From Prinia subflava (taxonomy: Eukaryota > Chordata > Aves > Passeriformes > Cisticolidae): 64,000 bases of DNA. Location: positions 9,499,162-9,563,161 of the forward strand of contig NC_086283.1 of the NCBI RefSeq assembly GCF_021018805.1, in the 5' to 3' direction. This document shows positions 37,561-51,552 of the stretch, in pieces (position 1 is the first letter of the stretch; every line of letters starts with the position of its first letter). The position numbers and the translations under genes are program-made. The notes under the pieces were generated by a model that did no database searches, had not been told where the DNA came from, and saw nothing but the letters and a program-made list of their open reading frames with translations.

Positions 37561-40500
37561 ATTGACACAGTGTCTTCTATCTTTCTTGAGTTTTATTTTG
37601 TATCCCTGTCATCAGTTGTCCTACAGGTTAGCCAGCACATTTTCAGCCCAGAGTGTGCTGAAAAGGTTACGACACCTTTTGGAAATCTCTTAGCTGCCAG
37701 TCTTTAACAAACTTTCTAATTTTTACATTCTTCTGCATACTGAAATTTGGCTCAGCAGTGGAGAATTTGTGAACCTCCCTGCTCACTTGTTTTGCTCCAG
37801 CAGAATCATGGTATGGGAGAGAGTAAAATCTCATCCCACCATTAAAGATAAGGAATAAGAGCAGTTCTTGTAATAGGCATAGCTGAGTACTAACTGAGGA
37901 AAAAATGTTAGAACAATTTGGACTGCATTTTGGACAAAGAATATTCCAGCACTATCCCACTCCAATATTATTTTGACAGAAGGAATTTGAGTGGGCTAAA
38001 ATTTAATCAAAAGTCCCATTAACAACCCTAAACTGATTTTTAAACAAATTTAGTGTTGCCTGACTTTTATTTTCACCAGGCAAAGAAAAAAACTAATCAA
38101 GAGATTGTAAACACAGAACACCTGTGTAAATCAAACCTCTTGTTTTAGAAGCCTTGGCAGATGAACGTCCATCAACAAGAGTATGTATTGTAGTTTATAT
38201 TCCCTTGTAGTTGCAGTGTGCTTTAAAACCCTTTGGGCTACAGTAGGCAATCTTAAAATTGCATAGCAGCTAAGATTTGTGAGCCAAATAGATGCTATAC
38301 AACTTCTTTACTCAATATTGCTCAGCATTTTAATTAAAGTTCCACAAACTGGATTTGATTCTGTAATTTGAAGAACTATCATTTTTTAGTCCAGAGTACA
38401 CACAGTTGACTTCTTACTTTTGTCTAGATTTTTCTGAATGTAGGAAATAATAGGATTATCTTAAAAAAACTGTTCAGACATGAGCTAATAATTTAAAAAG
38501 TTTTTATTGTAAACTTTTTTTAGATGTCCAGCAATGCAAAAGGTGTTGAGAAGTAATTTTAAAGAGTAAATTTTATGAACTTTATTCAATAGTTTGCACT
38601 CTGTTAGGAGACACCAGAAGGTCAAATATAGTTAGTAAAAAGAGCCTTAACACAGCATTAATAACATGCTCCAAATGAATTTCCAGCCATACTAATGAAA
38701 CTCCAAAAGAATGGTTACAAATCTGAAAGTCAATCAAGTCTGTATTACCAAATGGACTGAATGCTGTGATTTCTTTACCAATAGAAAGAGGAGTAGAAAT
38801 GGTATGGTATTCATATAGTATGAATGGTATGGTATTCATAAGCATGCTCTAGGCAGGTAAAAATAGAATGCCTAGAATGCATTTCTTCACTCTTAAAATA
38901 ATATAAAACAGAGGTATTCCAAAATCCTTCAGGTCCTTGCACTTGAGCTGTTTTTTCTGGTCATCACTCAACTCCTCCCTAGCTGAGTTTGATATACAGG
39001 CAAGACCCCTACACTTACATACTTTGAACATTACAGGAAACTACATTAACAAATGAAATACCTCAGCCAGCCGTGAAGGATGGTAAAAAGAAATAAATTT
39101 TTAAATCAATTTCCTAAAAAAAGCAATTTTTAATATTGCTCCTTGTAGTAAGCAGGAAAAAAAAAGCTTGTTATCAGGCAGGGAAACTTCAAAAGCAACA
39201 TTGGTGGTATAGAAAGATCTTCCACATAAAACTCAAAAAGGAAATGGATGGTTCAAATGGACAGTTTTAATCTCTTTTGCTCATGAACCTGAAGCCTGGT
39301 GGCATCAAGTTGTGACACAAGGCAAAAAGTCATTATGAGGAGCCACAGACAACTTCTAACAAGCTTCTCTGACTCAAGACAGTTTTCAATACTCTGATTT
39401 TCAGGCACTCAACTGGCAGCACCCTGCACTCACACAAAATAGGATGCAACCCTCAAGGGCTAAACTTTCCCACTCTTGCTGATAAACCCTCCCCCAAAGC
39501 ACTGAACTACTTGAGGCTACCTCAGTAGTGTTGTTGTCTTGGTAAATGCTATCCTGACAGTGGAGATGGCTGCTGTTGTTTCAGCAGCCTCAGCAGTATT
39601 TCAATGACAATTTCTGTATGCAGCTGTGGTACCAGTAGTCACTCTCTACTAATAATAACTAGTAATAATTATCTTGTAACATAAGCTAATGGCTTTGTCT
39701 CCCATGCAGTGAAGGGAAGAACAGGTCCTTGGACTTGGCCTCTCAGAAATTTCTCCCACAAATTGATATATAATGATGAAATATAGTAAGGTTAACAACC
39801 TCAAAAGGGATGATTGAATCCTCCTGGTCTTTGTTTTTTGCCCTTATTCTGAAAAGAGATACCACTAAGTTTTTGAATCCCTTCGATATCACTAGGAAAA
39901 GATGAGGAACTTCTCTCTTTCCACCAGGTTCTACAGCAGAAATCAGTGATGACTATGGGTACCACTGTCAAAATAACAGGTAAGAAAAGCCCACTACAAG
40001 ATCTATTTGTTTTTGTTTCTTAAATTGTAACTGTTCTTTAATTGCCAATTCTCAAAACTGAGCCGAACTCTTAAAGCAAACTAGATGTCCTGCTGTAAAG
40101 AAAATTCCATCATACCATGTCTAACCACTTTAAATAAAGTTTTGTATTATACACAGTAGAAGTGGCTGTAATTATTTGAAAGCCCACATGCTTCAGGCAG
40201 AAAACAGCATTCCAAAACTTGCAAGTTTGTCACACTGAATTGGTGAAAATTGCTGGAAATTTTGTCTGCTGTGAAACTGGAACCACTGTTACATTTGAGC
40301 TAACTATACAGCACTGAGCAAAAGTAGTAGTTATAAGGGTAAAGTAGTGAACAGCTTTTACTCCTCACCAGTCCTTTAATGGAGAATGTCAACAGAGAAA
40401 AGCTGTGGTTGTTTGCCACCTACACTAAGAACTGGTTAGCTAGAAGGAAAGGTTAAAGGGAAAGTCCTCAAGAGGAATATTTTAAAGTGTTTTAGGTGGC

Positions 40501-41503
40501 TTCTTCAACTTCCAACTTACATTGAGGAAGGTGCTTTCTTTTAATTAAAGTTCTATTTGATATACATAAGGTTAAGAGGGAATTGCTGGGGGAGGGGTTG
40601 TATGTTTTGTCCTGCCATAATCCTTTCTCTTCTCTGCAGAGAATTCTGGAAAACCTCAGCCATAAAACAGAGCACAAAATCTAATATTACTGTATCATGG
40701 CATTGTCTTAGCCTGTGGGAATTTTCATACAATTGCAGTAAGGAAACAGCAGCCTACAGTGGTATTTCTGCACATCTTGTAAGACATCCTTCTTTTATTT
40801 CCCAAATTATTGAAACAGGACATGGTTGTTTTTCTTAGCACTTTAAATAACACCTAAGATGATTTCTACAGTGCCAATACCAGTACCTTCTCCCTCCCCC
40901 CATTATTCTGCTAGAAGGTAAAAACCCAGACTTTATTTCTTCTTGTGGAATAGATGTTTCAACTTGGAAAAAAAAAAAGAATTACAGAAATCAGGATAGG
41001 ATTTGCTATGTTGCTAGCAGTTTTAGGTGAAAAAAGCGGACTGTTTCCTACAAAGCAAGTTCAGGGCTTTTCAAAAGCATCAGTAGTTGAGTTTAATTAG
41101 AGAAATAGTAATAGATAAGGTCTAAAAAAAGAAAATTAATTAATAGTGGAAAATGAAACAAGTTTTCCTTAAGTAAATTGTTATTTCTTGGACAGGAAAC
41201 AATGCAACAAAAAATCCCAAATCTGAGGATTCTAAGAACCAGGGCTTTCCAAGAAGAAACATTTCTCAAGAAATATTCTGAAATATGAGTTTGGATTTTT
41301 TAGTATGCTTTGACTGGATTCTATTACTCAAACATTAAGGAGTAATTTACATACAATATATCCTCAAATCAATTCAGTATGGGATGTACAGTATTTCAGA
41401 CAGTATTTCCACCTTTAGTTACATTCTTTCACAAGGGATGATACCACTACTAAAAATCCCAAACAAGACTTCGTTTTGTCTCCAGTTAACGCTGTTTAGC
41501 TAT
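37561..41503. other. BANK1 intron
   Basis: Intronic DNA without recognised exons. An 18-bp motif (AATGGTATGGTATTCATA) occurs twice, at 38798 and 38823, and a (TATCTG)4 run lies just before the region near 37518. Confidence 0.6.
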
Positions 41504-41558
<55 letters not shown>

Positions 41559-41559
41559 G
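41504..41559. repeat. Hexanucleotide microsatellite (TATGTA)n
   Basis: About nine nearly perfect copies of TATGTA in a row, flanked by AT-rich DNA. The purity suggests it may be polymorphic. Confidence 0.95.
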
Positions 41560-43722
41560 AGATATATATTTTTAAAAAATATATAAGAACTATTAATATT
41601 GTGTTAAACGCAGTATTTTCCAGTGGTTTCTATTCAGTCTGCATTTAGCTCGCTCTTCTGTATCAGAGTTAACCTTTTGCATTTTTGCCACCTGTCCTGA
41701 CTTTACCAGCCTAGACACTGACTGCTCACAAGTACTGCCTTATCATACAAAAAAATGTTGAACAGCCATTTTGAGGATGGAAGTGGCTCCTTAAAAATTA
41801 TGTAAGCAAACATGCATCTCATGATGCTTTGCTCTAAATCACTGTCTGTATAGGAAACCATCATACTGCATTTTAATTTCATTATATCACATGCCTTTTG
41901 TATTTACTTTTACACTTCCAAGTTTTTAATCACACAGCTGCACTCTTTGTGAGAAATCAAACCACGTAATTCATTAGTTATCCAATAAATTAATTATAAG
42001 TTCTTCATTCTTGGTTCATTTTGAGGTCATATTGAGATCTTTCAAGTGCAGCAATTTATCAGCTGTACCCTGATGTATGAGAATGTTTAAATAAGGCATC
42101 CATACAGAACAATACAGAGAAAGGTTTCTCATCCCTATGCCTCATGCTGAAAGCTTTCACTCCTCTTATTCACTACTGGACATGTCTAGTGGCTGTTTGG
42201 GTTGCTTTTAAGAGAGTCAAAGGCACAGGTTTACATACCTTCTAGGTAGAAGAGGGATAAGAGTCTAAGCCTCCTGCATTCTGAGTGCTTTCAGTGCTGC
42301 AAACACATCATTCTTTCATGAGGAATCTGGGCATATAACTTTGCACCTTCTTTATGGGCCACACATCAAACCAATTCATTTTAAGGTCACTATTGGCTCA
42401 AGCAGTCAACTTGCTCTAGAAACACATAGGCTATTTTGGGGCCCTAGCAGGTTAGCATTATTCTCAATATTCAAAAAACATCACCAAATCTAATAGTTAT
42501 TAGAGAAGTGAAAAATCTTCTGCTCATCAACTAACATTTCACAACGGGAAAGATTCTTGGATCTGTTATCCACCTCCATCCTGCAGCCTTGCACAGGAAA
42601 ATGTCAAGGATAGGCACCTAATTTATTTGCTTCCACTAACTTTGACATTTCAGCTCATTTTTACATTATAAATTGAATCATGTTTATCTAATACAGAGGA
42701 GCAAATTGCATCAACAAAGAAAAGGAAGGGAAACATGATGGCATTCCCAGCAGTGCTACCTTTAAAACTTGTTTGTATTTGGTTATGAGGAGTGGTGAGT
42801 TTAATGATTGTAGAGAGCTTATTTCTCTCAAAACCGTAGTCCAGCTACACAAAACAGAAGTCAAGAAGCATTCTGAACTCATCTTTCTCAAGCATTTCAG
42901 AAAGAAAACACATTTTCTTGAGTATTGTTTCTCCCAAAAAGTTTCTTTTAAAAGCTGAGTTTTAATACGTTTGAAATAACATCATAATGATGCTTTCAAA
43001 ACACAAGCTAAATAACTGCACCCTTGGTTTGTTGCAAACCAGTTTGAATCCCTAGTAGATGCTTAATGAATTCAGTTAGGGTCCTCCACTTGATACTAAC
43101 AGCAGCTTCTGTTGATACATGACCGAATCGTGCATATAATGTATCTACTTTATAGAGAAACTTTATCTTAACTCATTGGGATGCCTTCTTTTAAAAAGTA
43201 AAAATAACAGAATAATCTTTTCACCTGAAGTAATGAAAACCATTAAATGCATAGGTACTAAAAGCAACTGGAGAAGTTTAGTGCTGTTCTAAGATCAAGA
43301 GCCATCCATTCTCTTCAGATAAAGAAAACTTTCAGATTTTCCCCATACTTAGAAAAAGTGAAGTTTAAACTGCATTGCAGAAGAGCAATTAATAAAAAAA
43401 CCCATATCATGTACAGGCGTCTCCACACGACTCTTATTGCCCATTTTCTCTGTAAGTATAAATCTGCTCAGCTGTAAAGCTGTCAATTTACAGTTAATCC
43501 AAAGCTGACCAAAAATCCACAGAAGTATAAATACAAATTACTGAGTCACAAAGTAATGATTTACAGAATTCTTTCTCCCATTTTTTCTTCTTGTTTTGCC
43601 TTTATTGTGGATTCTTCCATTTCACTAGAAGCTTTCAATACTTAAGGATTGCCTTATAAACATTTATAAGTAGTAACCATAGCATCAGTAATAAAAATCA
43701 GTACATAGAACAAGTGACTCAC
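41560..43722. other. BANK1 intron
   Basis: No exon, RNA gene or clear repeat recognised. Confidence 0.6.
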
Positions 43723-43843
43723 TAGCTTGGTGATGGTGCTCTTCATCACTTTGGAATGGGCTGAAGTCATAAGTAGATATTTTGCTTTTCAATAATGAAG
43801 TGAGAACATTGTCTACCTTCTCTACAGAAGAAAATTTCAATGC
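43723..43843 (-). CDS. BANK1: BANK1 exon: end of DBB domain
   Basis: The acceptor is a strong pyrimidine tract ending TTTTAAGCAG before 43843; the donor is GCTA|GTGAGT at 43723. It reads 40 codons plus 1 nt, and that A joins AT of the ankyrin exon to give Asn. The peptide contains SVEKVDNVLTSLLKSKI and YDFSPFQ, matching the human BANK1 pattern of a conserved DGVLTSIFKHEI helix followed by an aromatic YEF-type motif. This is the C-terminal helix of the DBB domain and the link to the ankyrin repeats. The exon starts in phase 0, matching the CAG end of the upstream exon. Confidence 0.9.
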
Positions 43844-46800
43844 CTGCTTAAAAGAAGAAAAAAACAGAAAAAATATTAGTAGATTGGTTGCATATGTATT
43901 TTTAACTTTATCTTCAGAGTGCTGGTGAATCAAATTACTCAAAACAGTATTATGGCAAACTCTCTTTCAATAAAAGCAGCACATTTTTTGAAAACTATAG
44001 AAGAGATATTTTAATACAAAAGAATGATGTACATAAACATGCACTATAATATATGAAGTTCAGCCATGACTTGAAAACTTCTGGATGAAGTGTAAGGACA
44101 GGAAGATCTATGTTTTACTACAGCAGTAATTCAGGGTGAGTCTAAAGATCAAAGTAGCTCTCTGTTACCCAAAACTTTTACATTAAGATTTTGGACTTAT
44201 CAAGGTAGGAAACAGCTTCAATTTCATCAGCCAAGACAGAACAAGAAACTGTTATCAACCAGATAGATCAGCTTCCTACTAAACACACAGTCTTTAGACA
44301 AGGGAAATCCACACTGACTTCCAGGAGATTTTTGAGTGCCTCTTTCTGGACCGAAGGTCTACGCCTAACAACCTTCAAGGTAGCCATAATTAAATATTTC
44401 CTTGCCTGGCCTGACAAGAGAAGCCCGAGTACAGAGATTTGAAGAGTAATATTTTACACCAACCACTACAGCTGTAGTCCAGTCTGTGCTGCACTGGGCA
44501 CCAAAATGAGCTCAGACACAGGAGAGAAGAGGTCAGGGAGAATTGCTTTACTCTGCTCAGGGTCAGTAACCCTGTGTTAAAGTTTCTCTTCCCACAGCTG
44601 GACTGTTGCTAGTCAAGATGATTCTAGGATGACTAAAATGGAACATCTTCAGACATGCTTAGCATATGAATTTAAAAAGAAAGTCTATGACTGACAAGCT
44701 GAGGAGAAAATGACAGGGGGGTGTACTAACGAAGCATGAAGTTTAATTCCCAAGACTGTTAAAAAGGTATAAGAAAATTAAGTAAGACGTGATCAGAAAA
44801 TGTTGAATGCAGAGGCAGGATATAATTTTCATCCAACTCCTACCAAGAATTAGAAGAGATATTTATTTAGCAGGTAGGAAGCTAACAATATGATTGTTCA
44901 TTTTTCCCATAATTAACCATGACCCTTCCAATATTAAGATATGTAAAAACCAATGCATTTTTTTTCACTCTCTTTCCATGCTGTCACACTACATTTTCAG
45001 TATTTTTTATTCAATAATTATGAATACATATAGTACTCTTCAATAAGCAAAGCAATAAGCATTAAGAAAAGACTCCACCTAGGGAAAAAGATCTTTGAGG
45101 CTGGTTCTAGAATAAAAATCTAATCTGAGTACATGACTTACTGTGTGAATTCAGAAAGCATATGCAAAACGTCCCAAAATATCTATAAACCCTCCTAACG
45201 ATTAACATGAATAACAGCACTACGTTTACAAGTTATTAAGAGGAACAACACAAAAATCCAGTTAGGAAACAATACTATTCTCTCTCATTCCAAGCAGGTC
45301 TTCTTAGATAGGTTATCATTATCTTAACAGAGTTCAAACTGGAGTAGGACAAAACCAAGGAACAACACAGGAACTAGCTCAGATGAGTGCATATGGTAGA
45401 TCCTGTGTCATGAAGAAAGAGGCTCAAAACCATTGGTACTCACTGAAGCAGCTGTGTAGAGAATGCAGAGAATAAGAATTTAAGTGGGCTTCTAGACAAA
45501 CTAAGCTTGAAGTAATATTTTTCATCTCTTTTTAAAATGGCAGGGATACCCTCTACGCATTGTGCCCCCTAACCCCCTCTGTTCAAAAGAAAATGAACAA
45601 ACAAAATCCTCCCCAACAATACATGCCTCTTATCTTCTGTTCTGAAATTCCAGAGTAGTAATTTCACACAGAATCCATTTCAGACTGTACTGTATATCCA
45701 AGATAAATAAGCACTATATAGTCTCTTTTCAGCAAGCATTCTGGGGCATCTTGCCTACAATTCTCCTCTACTTTTTAATGTGAACTGAGACCAAAACTCT
45801 TCCTCATCCCTTTTATTCAGTCAGAAACCTATGGAAGAGGTACCTTAAGAATGCCTAGCTCTTACTTCATGCTCAGACAACCAAATTTACATGGAATACA
45901 ACAGTGTTTCACAACCTAAGATGGAACAAGTTCTTGAACACAGAAGAGTGTCAGGAATTTGTAGCAAAATTTCTCATATTTCAACTGCTCTTTTCTCCAA
46001 TGACCAGCCTATCCATTTTGATAAATTGCAAGTCAAGAACAATGCACTTCTTATACAGAGTTATCAGTGCAATTTGCTTCAAGTTTTCCACCTCAGCTTT
46101 TTGTTTTTCCTCTTACTCTTGGGATGTAAAATCTGAAGGTTTAAGCAACGATTTAACAAGCTATGCTGTTAACTAAACCATAAAGGGGGGAGCTTTGTTG
46201 TGCTACTCTACAGCAAAGATACAAAAGAAAAAAATATTAGTTAGATTAAAAAGAAAAGGAAAAAAAAGAAAAAAAGAAAAAAAAAGAAAAAAAAAAAAAG
46301 CGCAGCTATGTCTTTTATCTCACATACAGGAGAGCCTGTTCCAGCACTTATGTGAAGACAACAGCTAAAACAACAGCAAAGCTAGTAATAGGGCCACTCT
46401 GCACTATCCAGCTCCATATCATAAAGGGCACCTCCCCAAGAAAAAATTTGGCTTAGAGACTTTTACTTTACTGCCCATTCCTGCCCCAGACCACTCACAG
46501 ACTCAAAGTCTGCTGTGTTTATATATTTTAATGTACCCTACACAGGTCTCTGTAGGCCAAGAAATCTCACTAACATTACAAACCTGAAGATCCTGTGGAA
46601 GTTTCACCAAAGCAAACAAAAGCAGAACAGTATTTGAAGTTGAACTTAAATTTAAGCTTCCTGTAAGGAAACTCTGAGCCACTCAGGAGTTTGAGAAAGC
46701 CCAGCTTATATCCAAATAAAGATTTACAACACCAGAGAAATCAGGCAAGAGTGCTATTTTCCACTGATGTCGTTGCAACCCCTCAGAATTAAGCTAGTGA

Positions 46801-48464
46801 ATTTGTAGACATTTCTTCCCATACTCTCTGAAACACAGCCAACTATTCTCTACTCCAGTATTGGAAATCCTTCCACAAGCCTTACTGTTTGTCCCAATAC
46901 CACCTCCCCAACTGCAGGCACTATCTCTGTTCCCTCATCCCTTTCCAGAGCAATAGGACACAGCTGTGAACAGAAAAGCCCCAAGTGCTGACCATCACAT
47001 CTCGGCATCCAAAAACATCTTTGCAAAAGGAGACCACTAAGCACATATTTTGCTGCTTTTGTCGATGAAAATGTGTCCCACTGAAGCACACCATCCACTG
47101 CCAGTACATTAACATATTCCACACTGGATTTGGCAGCACTAAAAAGGTTACATTTACATTAAAATGATACATACTTCTGCACCAGTTCTTACATATCAGA
47201 CACTACTTTATATGGACTTCCATATCTGGATTGCTTCTGCCAAAGAGGGGCTAGGTTTAAAATCAGTCAGGCATTTCTGACAATTTTAGCCAGTGATAGA
47301 ATATGGACAGTTTTCATGCCTAGAGGGAAAGGAAGAAGCATTTTAAAATAACAGGTGTTGATGTGGCTGAGAAGATTGAAATATTAAACACAGTTTCAAA
47401 TGAAGAATCTCTGGGGATCAGGTAGAGATGCACACAAAATACCACCACATAAATCATATAGCTATTATACAAGTTTTCATAGAGAAGGCTACAGTTTATT
47501 TTCATTCTTTTTTTCTAATATCACTGTAACTGGAATCCTGTTTAATGACTACGATAAAAACATCATTTAAGATACCAAGTATCTTAGAATCACAGGAGTA
47601 TTATTCAACCAAAGTTTGTCATAAAGGCTTTCTCAATTTCTCTAGATACTCTAAGTCACTCAAGGTAACATGAACTTACCAACTTCAGTAATAAGGATAT
47701 GCCCTTAGCTTAATTTATTTTTTTAATTTTGAAACCTAATGAATCTATGCCAGAAAACCCCAACACTAAATAATTGAATCAATATTTCCATTTGGCAGAA
47801 ACTCTGAGAGAAAAATCAATACAGCATATGAATCCAGCAGAATGTTGAAATTATTAGCTGATGTAAAGTAAAACATAAAATATAAAAAATTTTAATTATG
47901 AATTATAAAAACCTTAAAATCAGTCTATATATTAGGTTACTGTAAGAACATAAACTCCCTAAGAGTGTTTCTTGAATGCAGAATTATGTGAAGGTGAGAG
48001 AACCAAAAATCATGATCTTTAGCCAACTTTCACCCTCTTATATTCTCATTGTAAATCCATTCAGAATTATGATCCAGTTATCATGATCCCAACTCTTCCT
48101 ACTTTGACATTTCAGTTTTTTTCTTTCAAACTCATGCAAAGAAATTTATTTAATTTTATTTATTCACTCAATTACATTTTAAATATTTATTTGGTTGTTT
48201 AAAATGTCTTTCTGACCTAGCTAAATGCCATTTAAATTCAGAGAAATTTGGAACAGAAAATTGCAATCTATCAGATGTAGCAAAGAATTTTATCCAAAAT
48301 CATGATTTATAAAATCTTAGATTATGTTTAATCTAAACCTTAGCTAATGCAAATCTTTAATTGCTCTCAAAAAACCAGATTCATAAATACTGTTGTATCA
48401 TAATTTGATAGTCTCCCACTAAGATCCATGAATTCATCTGACCATCACTAAAAGTAATGTATAC
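43844..48464. other. BANK1 intron
   Basis: Intron with an A-rich tract at 46247. No other feature is recognised. Confidence 0.6.
46247..46300. repeat. A-rich tract (A runs broken by single G)
   Basis: AAAAAAAGAAAAAAAGAAAA-type sequence ending in a run of 13 A. It is a low-complexity polypurine run with no recognisable element attached. Confidence 0.9.
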
Positions 48465-48538
48465 CTGTAATCCTCTTTGTTGGGTTTTGTCTGTCTCTTT
48501 GGCTTTATTGGGGGACAAAGTGGAGCATCTCAAAGGAG
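48465..48538 (-). other. Exon-like segment in the BANK1 intron (possible poison exon)
   Basis: On the BANK1 strand, CAACCTTTTCAG precedes 48538 and ATTACAG|GTATAC ends at 48465. The 74 nt are not a multiple of three, while both flanking BANK1 exons meet in phase 0. Read in the BANK1 frame it gives CTC CTT TGA, an immediate stop. In another frame it is open for 24 codons. If used, it would truncate BANK1 and send the transcript to decay. It may also be an unused decoy exon. Confidence 0.3.
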
Positions 48539-49714
48539 CTGAAAAGGTTGGCAAGAAAATATAGAATATAATGTAAACATTTTACCAAAGCACTGTGTCT
48601 GTGGTATGAACTAATGCAGCCATTTGCTTTCATCACAGAATTTTAATAAGGAGATACTTCTCAGATTGCAAGTATTTGTGAAAATCTAGAACTTTCCCTT
48701 GAATCACAGTGATGTTGCTTTGATCAATAATTGCTGTAAGCTTTTCTATTTTATATCAGTTTTGTTTCCCATTGTGTTGGATTGTTACTTTTCATAGATA
48801 AATGACTGTTGCCCTAGGATATGTTTGCAAACAAGTTGATAGTCTCAAAGGTTTTAATTATTGTGGTTAAATAGAAGTTACTACTACTGCTTCTGTTTGA
48901 TGGGAATTCTAATTAGTATCATCTGGTTTGTTTTTCCTTTTGTGAACATATTTTAAAGATTAAGTTAAATTATGTTCTGTAAATTGCATCTTTATGATGT
49001 AGCTTGTTGACATTAAATCAGGAGTTCATTTAAAAAGTTTGTAGAAAAATTTTAGCTGCCTAGGTAGTTAGTGTACCTCACTCTGAGGCCCCACAGGTAC
49101 CATTAGATTAGACAAAACTTCCAACACATAGATATACTTACAGAGGAATTACCATTAATATACTTTGCCACAGAGTAGCCATTACATTGTGTGGACTGTA
49201 GAGCTTACCCAAGTAAAAACGTTTTCCCGACATTAGTTTTTCAGTTACCAAAACAATAAAAATAATAGCATATAGCATTTTTTCCTCATTTAAACCCTTG
49301 CTTATTATTCAGAGGAGTAAAGGTGAGGAAATGTTAAACATACTTCATAGTCATAACAATACTGTGTTATGTTGCTGTACTTCCTGGTGTGCACTACTGC
49401 TCCACACAGAATTATTTTTGCATTTGAATATGACTTGAATTGCATGTGCTTTAAGAAATGGTTAAATGAAGGGTCAAACTCCTGAATAACAAATAACTCT
49501 CCAGTGGAAATATCTTGTGTGTTGTAGATATCTAGTTTACCACATTATTGATAAATTTTAAAATCATTATTGCACATGTGAAAAAGGCATATTGTGTGTG
49601 TGGCTCTATGCAGATATTTACTATATGTAATATGCTAGGTAGAAAAGTTATGTAGTATTAACATTTTAATAATATAGTAAATGTAGTTTTTAACATTGAA
49701 TCTAAGTAAAAATT
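48539..49714. other. BANK1 intron
   Basis: AT-rich, nothing recognised. Confidence 0.6.
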
Positions 49715-50340
49715 GTGTGTAAGGTATTTTCCTTAGCTCAAGAGAAAAGAGAAGATAACCCGGAGGTTTCTGCACAGAGAGAACAATTACAAGCCAGACT
49801 AAAACCCCTCTTGGATTTTTCAGAGGGAAAGATGCATATCTTCTTGAATCCACAGAAACCACCCTAGTCAAGCCAGACCATGCATATCTCCTTGAATCCA
49901 CAGAAGCCACCCTAGTCAAGCCAGACCATGCATATTTCCTTGAATCCACAGAAGCCACCCTAGTCAAGCCAGACCATGCATATTTCCTTGAATCCACAGA
50001 AGCCACCTGGTCAAAGCCAGACTCCATGACGCCAAGGGTTTAGCAGAAGGCTCTTGGCAAACGGGTTTTTCTTAGATAAAGTATGCATAATCATTAAAGT
50101 TTGTCCTCAAAAATAGAGAGGTTTCTCCCTAACGGGGCCCTTCTCCTTGCAAGCCTTTGTCTGGAGAGGAGAGGGGACGGTAGGCCCAGGCTACCTTCTT
50201 TGCTTTTATTGTCTCATTATTTGTCTTGTCTCTGAAAACTTTTTGAACTTTTATTATTGTATTAATTTCTTTGTAACCAACTTTTATTCTTTATTAAATT
50301 TTCATAAATTTCAAAAAGTGAGTGATTGGCGTTTATCACA
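49715..50340 (+). mobile_element. LTR-like retroelement segment
   Basis: The segment is GC-richer than its flanks. It starts near TGTAAGGTATTTTCC and ends near TTGGCGTTTATCACA, with ATTAAA and a U-rich stretch shortly before the end, as in a plus-strand LTR with a poly(A) signal. Four 48-bp direct repeats sit in its first half, where U3 enhancers lie in LTRs. I found no target-site duplication, so borders are approximate and the family is unknown. It is antisense to BANK1. Confidence 0.5.
49833..50022. repeat. 48-bp tandem repeat, four copies
   Basis: Copies start at TGCATAT at 49833, 49881, 49929 and 49977, exactly 48 bp apart. The shared core is CTTGAATCCACAGAA(G/A)CCACC then CTAGTCAAGCCAGACCA. 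The copies differ at only a few sites; the last one degenerates after CCACCTGGTC. Because 48 is a multiple of three, a minus-strand frame of 16-residue repeats stays open through it, but this need not be coding. Confidence 0.95.
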
Positions 50341-51409
50341 CACACATCTTATGCATAGAGGTTTAAATGAAACCTGTTGAAGTTTGCTTAGATATACTTC
50401 AAAATATAGGCTAAAAAATGATGGATACCACAAAGAACCTAAGAACATATTTGTTCTTTGAGTTGCGTTATTTTTCTTGTGCAACAGCCTGTTTTCCTAG
50501 AACAGAAGTAACTTATACTTGGAAGGAATCTCATCCTTAATAGAACACTAATAATGCAATACATCATATTTTATTAATCCTTTTGTTATGAGTGTAATGC
50601 CTTAGGTGGTGGATAAGGTATATTTGTCACAGGAAAATGAGATTGTCTGCACTGGAAAAACAATCTATTATTTTTGTTCTGGCTTTGCAACTACAACATA
50701 GACATCATGCAAAGTTTTCTTGGGCTAGCCAGCATTCAATAAACGATACTTGAGATTCTGTCCTTTCTTAATATATGCTTTCTTTTCCTGTTATTTCTTA
50801 TGTGTCACTGGGAAAACCAGGCTGCAGAGCACTGCAGTCTGCTGTGTTGGCCTGAAACACAGCTCAAAACCTGTTTTTTTTTCTAAATATACGCAAAAAA
50901 TCTGCATGGCAACCAGCAAATCGCATGAATGATAATTCAGCAGTGGTAAATGGACTCTGCATGAACAGCAACCTACAGCTTCCCATACAAGCTATGCCAG
51001 AAAAATTTGGTTTGATGGTGAACGAATAATAACTCTCCAAATACAACGTGGTTTAAGATTACTTGCTTCTATTGGTTTCACAATATACAAAAAATAGCAC
51101 TTTAAATGGAGAGGGATTTCATTAATATTTGTTCTTATTTTCTACCTTTGGAGTGCAGCATGTTGCACATGCTGTGCCTAAACACAAAGCATGTCTACAT
51201 CACAAACAAAACAAGAAAATGGAAAACTCGTTTTCTTTTGCCATTACTTGCTTACAACTAGACACCTCAGAGGCAGATCTCTTAACCCCGAGCCTACCAC
51301 GGAGCCATTACAAATTACTATGCAATCAAAAGATTGCATAACATCTCTTAGTTCATGTAGGCACTTATATTCTATTTTTCTTTAATTAAAATTTGAGTAG
51401 TCAACTTAC
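50341..51409. other. BANK1 intron
   Basis: No exon or repeat recognised. Confidence 0.6.
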
Positions 51410-51552
51410 CTGACAAACGAAAGCTATTGGGTCAGCCACTTTCTTTAAAATGGATTCAATTTCCTCTACTGCAGTATAGTATTCAATCTGTGCTGTCATC
51501 TTAATGAGTCTCCCACAGCAGACATTTACATATACAGGGCCAGCAGGAAAAT
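51410..51552 (-). CDS. BANK1: BANK1 exon: DBB domain, middle
   Basis: The acceptor is TGTTTTATAAG before 51552 and the donor TGTCAG|GTAAGT at 51410. It reads 2 nt plus 47 codons and ends in phase 0. With the G from the upstream exon the first codon is Asp. The peptide shows FPAGPVYVNVCCG and QIEYYTAVEEIESILKKVAD, closely matching human BANK1 (FPAGSVHVNVYCDG and KIKYYPTAKAKE). This is the immunoglobulin/TIG-like core of the DBB domain, which in this family mediates self-association and partner binding. Confidence 0.93.

Noticed and set aside
49635..50027. 130-codon minus-strand frame of 16-residue repeats
   Set aside because: It stays open only because the 48-bp DNA repeat is a multiple of three; it has no splice or family support.
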